In this document: one piece after another, positions 1-6,152 of the stretch
Layout: each line of letters opens with the position of its first letter
Numbering within the stretch: position 1 is the first letter of the stretch
Source of the DNA: a virus
Virus record (IMG/VR): IMGVR_UViG_3300042509_000057
Location: 1-23,971 of that record
Direction: 5' to 3' (one strand)
Length of the DNA stretch: 23,971 nucleotides
The notes under the pieces: model-generated
What the model saw: only the letters and a program-made list of their open reading frames with translations
Databases searched by the model: none
What the model was told of the DNA's origin: nothing
Position numbers and translations under genes: made by a program

Positions 1-961
1 GTTCCCGCACGAAATTGAAGAGGATGATAAGGGTAAACCCGAATCTGATATTGAGATTACGTACGAAGAAGATTCCGATGAGGTGAAAGTCGAGATCAAA
101 GACGATACCCCTACTGCAGACCGAAACGTCGATCCACTCCCGGATGACGTGAAGGAAGCGCTGGAGAAGGCTGATTCGTCAGAGGACTACTCTCACAACG
201 TCAAGACTAAGTTCAAGCAGTATAAAAAGGCTTGGCACGATGAGCGCCGAGCTAAAGAATCGGCGTTGCGCGAGCAAAATGAGGCTTTGGATATAGCCCA
301 GCGTATTCTCGATGAGAACAATAAGCTTAAGCAACTGTTGCAAAAAGGCGAAACTGAACTTATCGATACATATAAAAATTCCGCAGAAATGGAGTTGGAC
401 AAAGCCGAGCGTAACTATAAGGAAGCCTACGAAAGTGGGGAGTCTGATCAGCTTTTAGCGGCTCAAAAAGAGCTAGTTCGGGCTGAAATGAAGCTCGACA
501 AAACAAAAAATTTCCGACCTACTGTACAAGTTACCGAAAATAGTGTACAAACTCAACAAAAGCAGACTCAAGTCCAACCGCAAATGGACCCCAAAGTTTC
601 TTCTTGGGTATCTGACAACCAATGGTTTGTAGACCCGGGCAAGAGAGGAATGCGTAGATACGCAGAGGGTGTTCACGAGGACCTTGCGGAACGCTACGGA
701 AAAGCCTACATAGGCACAGACGAATACTTTAAGAGTATCGACAAAGAGGTTCGCAGACGGTTCCCAGAGGAATTCGACGCCGAGCAAAACGAAGAGGTTG
801 AAAAACCGACTCGCACACGTACAAGCACGGTGGTAGCGCCTGCTAGACGAAGTACGGCTCCTAAAAAAGTCATGCTTACTAAAACGCAGGTTGGACTGGC
901 AAAAAAATTTGGCCTTACCCCCGAGCAATATGCTCGTGAATTAATGAAACTGGAGAACTAA
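1..961 (+). CDS. Capsid scaffold-like protein, 5'-truncated
   Basis: Reading frame is open from base 2, so the gene begins before the window. The GTG at 83 is not a convincing start, because the acidic coding sequence continues upstream of it (rich in Glu/Asp, e.g. IEEDDKG). The visible part is about 319 residues: an acidic N-terminal stretch, a long charged Lys/Glu/Ala helix (coiled-coil-like, bases ~170-520), a Gln/Thr-rich linker (~530-590), and a C-terminal segment with LTKTQVGLAKKFGLTPEQYA. Acidic start, long helix and a short basic C-terminal helix, placed just ahead of capsid genes, fit a scaffolding protein that fills the procapsid and binds the coat through its C-terminus. No enzymatic motif is seen. 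The alternative is another internal head assembly protein. The next gene starts 1 base after the stop. Confidence 0.65.
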   Translation, partial: FPHEIEEDDKGKPESDIEITYEEDSDEVKVEIKDDTPTADRNVDPLPDDVKEALEKADSSEDYSHNVKTKFKQYKKAWHDERRAKESALREQNEALDIAQRILDENNKLKQLLQKGETELIDTYKNSAEMELDKAERNYKEAYESGESDQLLAAQKELVRAEMKLDKTKNFRPTVQVTENSVQTQQKQTQVQPQMDPKVSSWVSDNQWFVDPGKRGMRRYAEGVHEDLAERYGKAYIGTDEYFKSIDKEVRRRFPEEFDAEQNEEVEKPTRTRTSTVVAPARRSTAPKKVMLTKTQVGLAKKFGLTPEQYARELMKLEN

Positions 962-962
962 A

Positions 963-1415
963 ATGAGCGAAAACAACAGATTAAAACGTGAAATGGAAAG
1001 CAGGACTATGCAGGAACGCCCTAAGCAGTGGGCCCCAGCAGAACTCTTGCCGGAACCTGACAAGGAACCGGGTTTTGCGTACCGATGGGTTAGAGTTGCT
1101 ACTTTGAACGTGTCTGATCCCCGTAACCTCTCCGGAAAACTCCGTGAAGGTTGGGAGCCCGTCACTATTGAAGAGCAGCCTACGATGAAACTGTTAGTCG
1201 ATCCTAATAGCCGGTTCGCTGGCAATATTGAGATTGGCGGGTTGTTGCTCTGCAAGACACCAACTGAGTTCGTTCAGCAACGTAATGCAAGCGTGCAAAA
1301 AGTTACTGATGCTCAGACTCGTGCAGTAGATAACAATTTAATGCGCCAGAGCGACCCAAGGATGCCTATCTTTAACGAGAAGAAGTCCTCGACAAGCTTT
1401 GGAAAAGGTACATAA
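963..1415 (+). CDS. Conserved hypothetical phage head-region protein
   Basis: ATG preceded by TGGAG at 951-955 (7-base spacing), inside the end of the scaffold-like gene, so translation is probably coupled. The product is 150 residues, soluble, with no signal peptide or membrane segment. A central block (YRWVRVATLNVSDPRN, then REGWEPV) looks like a compact beta-rich domain, and the last ~50 residues are polar and helical. I recognise the YRWVR...EGWEPV pattern as typical of a small protein near scaffold and capsid genes in aquatic phages, but I know no function for it. Position suggests a minor head or assembly role; this is inference from neighbours only. Confidence 0.7.
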   Translation: MSENNRLKREMESRTMQERPKQWAPAELLPEPDKEPGFAYRWVRVATLNVSDPRNLSGKLREGWEPVTIEEQPTMKLLVDPNSRFAGNIEIGGLLLCKTPTEFVQQRNASVQKVTDAQTRAVDNNLMRQSDPRMPIFNEKKSSTSFGKGT

Positions 1416-1432
1416 ATTTTAGGAGTCCTTAA

Positions 1433-2041
1433 ATGGCAGTTACAGCTTCTCCCTATGGGCTACGTCCCATTAATCGTACCGACGGCATGCCCTATGCTGG
1501 CGCTACGAGTCAGTTCCTGATCGACCCCGCTGGCGAGGCGACTAACCTGTTCTACGGGCAAGTCGTCATCATCGGTGCGGACGGTTATATCGCTCTGTCT
1601 ACTGCTACCGGTGCAGACCTGACTACCAATAACCTTGGCGGTTCTAGTCTTGGCGGCTGGGGTGTATTCGTTGGTTGCTCCTACGTTAACGCGCAGGGCC
1701 AAGTAATCTATGGTCAATACTACCCATCCGGCACATCCAACGGCGGCGATATTACAGCCTACGTAATTGTTGATCCAAATGTGACTTTTCAAGCACAGCT
1801 GGACGGCGTTGCTGACCAGTCGGACCTTGGTGCAAACACTTTCTTTGCTGCTGTGCAGTCTACTTCTACAGGTTCTACCCGTACAGGTAACTCGACCAGC
1901 GCATTGGAGTCAACCACTCAGACCGCCGCTGCCGCGTTCAAGATCATTGGTTTCGCCTCTCCGGTGTCCGATGCTTTCCCAGACGTGTTGGTTAAGTTCA
2001 ACCCCGGCGCACACGCCTATAACACTGCCGCTGGCATCTAA
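1433..2041 (+). CDS. Virion structural protein, decoration/cement-like
   Basis: ATG with AGGAG about 8 bases upstream. The product is 202 residues, Gly/Ser/Thr/Ala-rich with short alternating hydrophobic strands, beginning with PYGLRPINRTDG and lacking membrane segments. This opening (YGLRPIN, then FYGQVV) resembles small structural proteins encoded beside the capsid gene in many uncultured aquatic phages. The beta-rich composition and location, just before the major capsid gene and after the scaffold-like gene, fit a head decoration or stabilising protein that attaches outside the capsid. A role as the major coat protein itself is less likely, because the next gene matches that family better. 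The role is inferred from context. Confidence 0.6.
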   Translation: MAVTASPYGLRPINRTDGMPYAGATSQFLIDPAGEATNLFYGQVVIIGADGYIALSTATGADLTTNNLGGSSLGGWGVFVGCSYVNAQGQVIYGQYYPSGTSNGGDITAYVIVDPNVTFQAQLDGVADQSDLGANTFFAAVQSTSTGSTRTGNSTSALESTTQTAAAAFKIIGFASPVSDAFPDVLVKFNPGAHAYNTAAGI

Positions 2042-2052
2042 GGAGCTTAATC

Positions 2053-2967
2053 ATGGCTATTTCACGCGCACAACTACTTAAAGAGTTGCTCCCCGGATTG
2101 AATGCTTTGTTCGGTCTTGAATACGCAACCTACAAAGAAGAGCACAGAGAACTCTACGAGACTGAAACCTCTGAGCGTTCTTTTGAAGAAGAGACGAAAC
2201 TGTCTGGCTTCCAAGCCGCACCTGTTAAGAACGAGGGCTCTGCCATCGCTTATGACAATGCGCAAGAAGCTTGGACTGCTCGTTACAACCACGAAACCAT
2301 TGCCCAAGGTTTCTCGCTGACCGAAGAGGCCATCGAGGACAACTTGTATGACTCACTGTCTGCTCGTTACACCAAGGCTCTGGCCCGTTCGATGGCTTAT
2401 ACCAAGCAAGTCAAGGCTGCTGCAGTTTTGAACAACGGTTTCACCAACTCCAGCCAGTACTACGGCGGTGATGGCGTTCCTTTGTTTAGCGCTTCTCATC
2501 CTTTGGTTTCTGGTGGCACCAACAGCAACATTCCTACGACCGCTGCCGATTTGAACGAGACTTCTTTGGAAGCCGCCGTTATTCAGATCAGCTTGTGGAC
2601 TGATGAGCGTGGCTTGCTGATTGCCTCTAAGCCTAAGAAGTTGGTTGTTCCTCCGTCGCTGCAATTCGTTGCAACCCGTTTGTTGGAAACAGAACTCCGC
2701 GTCGGCACTGCTGACAACGATATCAATGCATTGAAGAACAACGGTTCGGTTTCCGGTGGCTACACCATTAACCACTACCTGACTGACACCAATGCTTGGT
2801 TCCTGTGCACAGACGTGCCAAACGGCATGAAGCACTTTATCCGTACTCCGCTGGCTAACAGCATGGACGGTGACTTCGATACAGGTAACGTCCGTTACAA
2901 GTCTCGTGAGCGTTACAGCTTCGGCTGGTCTGACCCACTGGGCATGTTCGGCTCTGCCGGTGCTTAA
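2053..2967 (+). CDS. Major capsid protein, Mu gpT-like/HK97-fold
   Basis: ATG with AAGGAG 8 bases upstream. The product is 304 residues, a usual length for this family. It begins with a helical segment (LLPGLNALFGLEY), passes through an E-loop-like charged region (YETETSERSFEEETKL), then the pattern LTEEAIEDNLYDSL...ALARSM.YTKQ typical of Mu gpT-like major head subunits, a HPL-containing central region (PLFSASHPL), a KPKKLVVPPSL strand and an RYSFGW C-terminal motif. It forms the icosahedral shell around the scaffold. Codon use looks even and strongly biased, with many GTT/GCT/TCT endings, as expected for the most abundant virion protein. A strong terminator follows directly, so this may be the last cistron of an abundant transcript. 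Confidence 0.88.
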   Translation: MAISRAQLLKELLPGLNALFGLEYATYKEEHRELYETETSERSFEEETKLSGFQAAPVKNEGSAIAYDNAQEAWTARYNHETIAQGFSLTEEAIEDNLYDSLSARYTKALARSMAYTKQVKAAAVLNNGFTNSSQYYGGDGVPLFSASHPLVSGGTNSNIPTTAADLNETSLEAAVIQISLWTDERGLLIASKPKKLVVPPSLQFVATRLLETELRVGTADNDINALKNNGSVSGGYTINHYLTDTNAWFLCTDVPNGMKHFIRTPLANSMDGDFDTGNVRYKSRERYSFGWSDPLGMFGSAGA

Positions 2968-2985
2968 TATTTCCTAGGAAATATT
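2966..2985. repeat. Perfect 20-bp palindrome overlapping capsid stop
   Basis: AATATTTCCTAGGAAATATT reads identically on both strands with no loop bases. It starts in the capsid gene's TAA stop (2965-2967) and ends 3 bases before the next hairpin. As RNA it could extend the terminator region into a double hairpin; as DNA it has the form of a dimeric protein site. The sequence does not say which. Confidence 0.8.
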
Positions 2986-2988
2986 TGG

Positions 2989-3016
2989 AAGGGGGCCTTG
3001 TGCCCCCTTTTCTTTT
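2989..3016 (+). terminator. Rho-independent terminator after capsid gene
   Basis: A perfect 8-bp stem AAGGGGGC (2989-2996) pairs with GCCCCCTT (3002-3009) around a 5-base loop CTTGT, followed by a T-rich tract (TTTCTTTT, overlapping the stem end). It sits 22 bases after the capsid stop. It is the only clear intrinsic terminator I find in the window, and probably limits transcription from the highly expressed capsid gene into the small structural genes. Confidence 0.85.
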
Positions 3017-3026
3017 GCTGTATATT
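2998..3026 (+). promoter_or_regulatory. Possible sigma70-type promoter
   Basis: TTGTGC (2998-3003, within the terminator loop and stem) and TATATT (3021-3026) are separated by exactly 17 bases. The -10 matches consensus in 5 of 6 positions but the -35 in only 3 of 6. A promoter would be expected somewhere between the terminator and the gene at 3116; this is the best match I see, and it is weak. Confidence 0.25.
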
Positions 3027-3047
3027 GCAATTATTCCGGGCTTATCC

Positions 3048-3090
3048 GGTGTTCTGACAGTCCCGGCTGACGACATGCAGACAGAACACC
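3048..3090. promoter_or_regulatory. Inverted repeat in leader of 3116 gene
   Basis: GGTGTTCTG (3048-3056) and its exact complement CAGAACACC (3082-3090) flank a 25-base spacer that contains CAG...CTG (3059-3070), able to form a small inner stem. The outer arm ends 25 bases before the start codon at 3116. It could be an RNA stem-loop in the leader or a two-site operator. There is no U-tract after it, so it is not a second intrinsic terminator. Confidence 0.5.
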
Positions 3091-3115
3091 TTCACTTGCA
3101 TGTAAGGAAATTATC

Positions 3116-3664
3116 ATGGCACGTACTACGTTTCAAGGCCCAGTTCGATCATTGGGCGGCATCTATCAGCAGGGCCCAGCCGCTGTTGTTGAGATTACAA
3201 CCAGCACCACATTAAGCCCCGAAGCTCACGGCGGTCGTATCATTTCTGTTGGCGGCTCTTTAGCCGCTGCGTTGACACTGACATTGCCCGCGATCAATGT
3301 TTCAACTAACCCCATTACGTCTGGCCCCGGTCAAGACCCCAATACACTGAACAACGAAGGCGTTGTCTACACCATCTGGGTTCCTACAACTATCTCTACT
3401 AGCTCGTTGAAAATAGGTGTTACCGCCGCTTCTGGTGACTTGTACGTCGGCGCTGTAATGTCCATTGATTCAGACACATCTGGTGCTGTGGTTGCTTTCT
3501 CTGCTAACGGCTCTTCCAATGACTTCATCAACTTGAACGGTACAACTACCGGCGGCGTTGCTGGCACATGGGTTCAGATTGTGGCGATTGCTGCTGACAA
3601 GTACATGGTGACTGGGAATGTTATTGGTTCCGGCACCGTCGCTACACCGTTTGCAGACTCTTAA
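3116..3664 (+). CDS. Small virion structural protein, decoration-like
   Basis: ATG with TAAGGA 8 bases upstream. The product is 182 residues, Gly/Ser/Thr/Val-rich, predicted all-beta, with no membrane segment. It begins MARTTFQGPVRSLGGI, an opening I associate with small structural proteins downstream of capsid genes in aquatic phages, and carries repeated hydrophobic beta-strand patterns (ISVGGSLAAALTLTLP, then WVQIVAIAADKYMVTG) resembling head decoration or fibre beta-sandwiches. It is separated from the capsid gene by the terminator and palindrome, so it is probably expressed at a different level. A decoration function is inferred from composition and position; a minor tail protein is the main alternative. 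Confidence 0.55.
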   Translation: MARTTFQGPVRSLGGIYQQGPAAVVEITTSTTLSPEAHGGRIISVGGSLAAALTLTLPAINVSTNPITSGPGQDPNTLNNEGVVYTIWVPTTISTSSLKIGVTAASGDLYVGAVMSIDSDTSGAVVAFSANGSSNDFINLNGTTTGGVAGTWVQIVAIAADKYMVTGNVIGSGTVATPFADS

Positions 3665-3672
3665 TTGATCTT

Positions 3673-3688
3673 GAGGGCTTCGGCCCTC
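3673..3688 (+). promoter_or_regulatory. UUCG-tetraloop RNA hairpin between structural genes
   Basis: GAGGGC (3673-3678), loop TTCG, GCCCTC (3683-3688): a perfect 6-bp stem closed by C(UUCG)G, an exceptionally stable tetraloop in RNA. It sits 8 bases after one stop and 7 bases before the AGGAG of the next gene. With no following T-run it is not a classic terminator; mRNA-end protection or partial attenuation is more likely. Confidence 0.7.
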
Positions 3689-3707
3689 GCATTACAGGAG
3701 ATTGATT

Positions 3708-4502
3708 ATGGCAACTTCCGTTGTTTCCTCGATTACCCGCATGGGTACTATTGAGCCGTTTGAATTGCAGGTAGCTCGTGGGCAGATCACGATGCACTCA
3801 AGTTTTTGCCAGTTCGGCATCAACACAGCAGTTGGCACAGCCAACGAAACCGTTTGGATTGGCAGTAACACATACACATTCCCCGCCGCAGCTTCGGTTT
3901 TGAAGATTTCAAGTTCTAGTGCGGATGACGCATCACCCAGTGGTACTGGTGCTAGAACGGTTCAGATTCAAGGCTTAAATGCCTCTTACGAACCAGTCGT
4001 TGAGACTGTGACGCTGAACGGTCAGACGGAGGTGAACACCACCAACAGTTACATTCGTGTAAACAAGATGATTGTCTTGACCGCAGGTACTGGCGGCACA
4101 TCCGTGGGCAACATTTACGCAGGCACTGGCACTGTCACTGCTGGCGTTCCTGCCGTTGTTGTAAACCAGACAGGCATCTTGGCAAACGAGACAGAGTCGG
4201 GTTTTTACACTGTACCAGCAGGATATACGGCGTTCATCAATATGTGGACCATGTCGTCTGGCAACACCACTGCTGATGAGTGGACTCGTTTTACCCTACG
4301 CATTCGCCCTCTTGGCGGCGTGTTTGGCATCAAGGCCCAGTACCACATCCCTGCCAGCGGCATCTATGAATGTGTTGCCGCATACCCCCTGCCGATTCCA
4401 GAGAAAGCGGATTTGGAAATCTTGGCGGCAACAAGCGATGGGTCGGCTTCGGCTTCGACTCAATTGCAACTGATGCTTATTAAGAATAACGGGCAAGGCT
4501 AA
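3708..4502 (+). CDS. Virion structural protein, beta-rich
   Basis: I choose ATG 3708 (264 residues), because AGGAG at 3696-3700 gives 7-base spacing; a TTG two codons upstream would also be in frame. The protein is Thr/Gly/Val-rich with alternating strands, no membrane segment. The central block TVQIQGLNASYEPVVETVTLNG followed by IRVNKMIVLTAGTGGTSVGNI is a pattern I recognise from structural proteins of podoviruses and cyanophages, and the C-terminal half (YTVPAGYTAFINMW, then YPLPIPEKADLEILA) looks like a second beta-sandwich. It is likely on the virion surface, head fibre or tail associated. The exact role is unknown. Its stop overlaps the next start by one base (TAATG). Confidence 0.65.
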   Translation: MATSVVSSITRMGTIEPFELQVARGQITMHSSFCQFGINTAVGTANETVWIGSNTYTFPAAASVLKISSSSADDASPSGTGARTVQIQGLNASYEPVVETVTLNGQTEVNTTNSYIRVNKMIVLTAGTGGTSVGNIYAGTGTVTAGVPAVVVNQTGILANETESGFYTVPAGYTAFINMWTMSSGNTTADEWTRFTLRIRPLGGVFGIKAQYHIPASGIYECVAAYPLPIPEKADLEILAATSDGSASASTQLQLMLIKNNGQG

Positions 4503-4756
4503 TGGCTAAGAAAACCCCATCCCTTGCAGTAGGTCGCGGCGAAAAGCTGCCGGTCTCTAAGGGGGCGGGGCTGACTGCCAAAGGCCGTGCCAAGTACAAC
4601 GCGGCTACAGGGAGCAACCTCAAGGCCCCGCAGCCAGCAGGCGGGCCGCGCAAGGATTCGTTCTGCGCCCGTATGTCCGGGATGCCCGGCCCAATGAAAG
4701 ATGAGAAGGGCAAGCCTACCCGTAAGGCGGCTGCTCTTGCAAGATGGAAGTGCTGA
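4502..4756 (+). CDS. Small basic conserved phage protein (DUF6321-like)
   Basis: 84 residues starting on the TAATG overlap, so probably translationally coupled to the upstream structural gene. It is strongly basic, rich in Lys/Arg/Gly/Ala/Pro, with LAVGRGEKLPVSKGAGLTAKG, then RAKYNAATGSNLKAPQP and SFCARMSGMPGPM, ending in two aromatic/basic residues and Cys (RWKC). I recognise this as a highly conserved small protein of marine and freshwater phages; the DUF6321 label is from memory and should be checked. Two cysteines and the compact basic composition could suit nucleic-acid or virion-interior binding. No function is established to my knowledge. Confidence 0.75.
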   Translation: MAKKTPSLAVGRGEKLPVSKGAGLTAKGRAKYNAATGSNLKAPQPAGGPRKDSFCARMSGMPGPMKDEKGKPTRKAAALARWKC

Positions 4757-4757
4757 C

Positions 4758-5006
4758 ATGACTGAAGAAGCTATAAAAACAGCCCGTGAACTTGCTACGC
4801 ATGCATCCGACATTCGGCACTTGCAAGATGACATGGACAAGATGTTAGAGAACATGAAGGCCATGCAGGCAACGCTGACAGCTATCGACAAAACACTGTC
4901 TGAGGCCCGTGGTGGCTGGAAAGTTTTGATGTTGGTTGGCGGGGCAAGTAGCGTCGTAGGCGCGGGCTTAGTCCAGCTTGTTAATTGGTATGCAAGTGGT
5001 AAGTAA
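4758..5006 (+). CDS. Coiled-coil/single-TM protein, XhlA-like holin accessory candidate
   Basis: I choose ATG 4758 (82 residues; GGAAG at 4745-4749, 8-base spacing); a longer reading from 4701 would begin inside the preceding gene. Residues 1-50 are a continuous amphipathic helix (heptad-like LATHASDIRHLQDDMDKML), and residues 54-76 form one hydrophobic membrane segment (WKVLMLVGGASSVVGAGLVQL) ending in a short basic tail. This helix-then-TM layout resembles XhlA/haemolysin-type holin accessory proteins, but also small phage membrane proteins of unknown role. The genuine lysis block is 13.5 kb away. Holin-like is a topology-based guess. Confidence 0.5.
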   Translation: MTEEAIKTARELATHASDIRHLQDDMDKMLENMKAMQATLTAIDKTLSEARGGWKVLMLVGGASSVVGAGLVQLVNWYASGK

Positions 5007-5040
5007 TTTTTAACGTAAATTTTTAAAAGGCGGTGATACT

Positions 5041-5289
5041 ATGATGTCAAAAATGGGTAAACCCACAATGAAAAAAGGTATGAGCATGGCTAAAGACGGC
5101 ATGAAGCGTCCTACACCTATGGCTGATACATCTATGGGCAGCATGGGCATGAAAAAAGGCGGTATGCCTATGAAAATGAAAGACGGCAAAAAAGTGCCTA
5201 TTTTTATGGCTAAAGGTGGCGGCATTGAGTCTAAGGGCAAAACCAAAGGCAAGATGGTCACTATGAAAAGTGGCGGCAAAGCCTGTTAA
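5041..5289 (+). CDS. Methionine/lysine/glycine-rich small protein
   Basis: ATG at 5041 after an AAGGCGGTGAT site; a second ATG is the next codon. 82 residues, of which I count 17 Met, 19 Lys and 15 Gly against only 4 acidic residues. It is built from short irregular repeats of the form GM.MKK, MKDG and M.KGG (MGMKKGGMPM; FMAKGGGIESKG), with a lone Cys at the C-terminus. No fold, membrane segment or known family can be assigned from sequence. Phage genes containing M/YAKGG motifs are, to my recollection, common near structural genes of uncultured phages, without known function. The strong positive charge would suit binding DNA or the inner capsid; methionine clusters could also bind soft metals. 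Both are speculation. Confidence 0.7.
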   Translation: MMSKMGKPTMKKGMSMAKDGMKRPTPMADTSMGSMGMKKGGMPMKMKDGKKVPIFMAKGGGIESKGKTKGKMVTMKSGGKAC

Positions 5290-5303
5290 TTTAAGGAGCT
5301 ATC

Positions 5304-5639
5304 ATGGCTACAAAATTTGAAGCTGGCGCAGGGCGCGGCAAGCAAGGTGGCCCTACAGCCAAAGAAGTTACTGATTACGATCGCAAACTAGACGCTGGTG
5401 TTTACACGGTTGAAAAAGGTAAGCCGCCATCTCCTCGGGAAATGGCTAAAGGCGGCAGCGTCGAGTCCACAAAAATGGATAAATCGCAAGACAAGGCCAT
5501 GATTGTGAAAGCCTTTAAGCAGCATGATGCGCAAAAGCACAAAGGCGGCAGTGGTACGTCTTTGAAGCTAGCTCATGGCGGTGTCACCCGTGCGGATGGC
5601 TGCGTCACCAAGGGCCACACAAAAGGCCGGAAGGTGTAA
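5304..5639 (+). CDS. Small basic KGG-motif protein
   Basis: ATG with AAGGAG 7 bases upstream. 111 residues, Lys/Gly/Ala-rich and basic. It has a variable N-terminus (FEAGAGRGKQGGPTAKE), an EMAKGGSVES motif at about residue 50, a central amphipathic helix (DKAMIVKAFKQHDAQKHKGG) and a C-terminal LAHGGVTRADGCVTKGHTKG with one Cys. The xAKGGxV motif matches the ones in the genes on both sides, suggesting related or co-functioning proteins. No enzyme motif. The function is unknown; a virion-associated or nucleic-acid-binding role is suggested only by charge and location. Confidence 0.7.
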   Translation: MATKFEAGAGRGKQGGPTAKEVTDYDRKLDAGVYTVEKGKPPSPREMAKGGSVESTKMDKSQDKAMIVKAFKQHDAQKHKGGSGTSLKLAHGGVTRADGCVTKGHTKGRKV

Positions 5640-5641
5640 CC

Positions 5642-5917
5642 GTGATAGCTAGCCGTGGCATGGGGGACATCAGTCCTAGCAAGATGCCTAAAGGCAAGGA
5701 AAAGTCACGTCGGGACGATACCAACTTTACTGAGTACGCTAAAGGCGGCAAGGTCAATGCCGCTGGCAATTACACAAAGCCTGAGCTACGCAAACGTATT
5801 TTCAACAGTGTCAAAGCTGCAGCCACAGCGGGCACGGGAGCAGGCCAGTGGTCAGCTCGTAAGGCGCAGCTTGTGGCTAAGAAGTACAAAGCCTCCGGCG
5901 GCGGATACAGAGATTGA
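5642..5917 (+). CDS. Conserved small viral protein with WSARKAQ signature
   Basis: GTG start at 5642, two bases after the previous stop; the preceding gene's end (GGAAGG) supplies the ribosome site. 91 basic residues: MGDISPSKMPKGKEKSRRDD, then EYAKGGKVNAAGNYTKPELR, RKRIFNSVKAAAT, and QWSARKAQLVAKKYKASGGG. The combination NAAGNYTKPxLRKRxF...GQWSARKAQ...YKxxGGGY is one I recognise as conserved across phages and some large eukaryotic viruses. Its conservation with almost no acidic residues suggests binding to nucleic acid or to another virion protein. No function is known to me. The KGG motif links it to its neighbours. Confidence 0.75.
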   Translation: MIASRGMGDISPSKMPKGKEKSRRDDTNFTEYAKGGKVNAAGNYTKPELRKRIFNSVKAAATAGTGAGQWSARKAQLVAKKYKASGGGYRD

Positions 5918-5918
5918 T

Positions 5919-6152
5919 ATGAAGGCCCCTCAACAATCGCTCAAAGATTGGGGCGATCAAAAATGGAGAACCAAAAGTGGTAAAAAATCTTCTGACACAG
6001 GTGAAAGATACCTACCAAGCGCTGCGATTAAAAGTCTTAGCCCTAGTGAGTATGCTGCAACAACGCGTGCGAAGCGTGCTGGCAAAAAAGCCGGAAAGCA
6101 ATTCGTAGCTCAGCCGAAAACGATCGCAAAGAAAACAGCAGGGTTTAGATAA
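5919..6152 (+). CDS. Small basic conserved viral protein (DUF5872-like)
   Basis: The open frame extends further upstream, but overlaps the previous gene completely; the convincing start is ATG 5919, one base after the TGA at 5915-5917, giving 77 residues. The protein contains SLKDWGDQKWRTKSGKKSSD, GERYLPSAAIKSLSPSEYAA and TTRAKRAGKKAGKQFVAQPK, and is extremely basic. This W..QKW...SGK...ERYLP...TTRAKR...GKQFVxQP pattern is, from memory, a family shared by phages and nucleocytoplasmic viruses; DUF5872 is my best recollection of the name. It ends in a TAATG overlap with the connector gene. No function is established to my knowledge. Confidence 0.75.
   Translation: MKAPQQSLKDWGDQKWRTKSGKKSSDTGERYLPSAAIKSLSPSEYAATTRAKRAGKKAGKQFVAQPKTIAKKTAGFR

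Noticed and set aside
899-908. A AAA AAA slippery heptamer near the scaffold end
   Set aside because: A -1 shift gives about a dozen codons before a stop, with no meaningful extension, and the zero-frame end matches the scaffold C-terminal pattern.
473-928. 151-residue minus-strand frame opposite the scaffold-like gene
   Set aside because: Antisense shadow; no convincing domain and all neighbouring genes are on the plus strand.
2985-3215. 76-residue frame covering the terminator and leader
   Set aside because: It runs through the terminator hairpin and the start of the 3116 gene, has no ribosome site and no protein-like pattern.
5655-5918. Upstream extension of the 5919 gene
   Set aside because: It lies wholly within the 5642 gene in another frame; the conserved family pattern starts only after ATG 5919.
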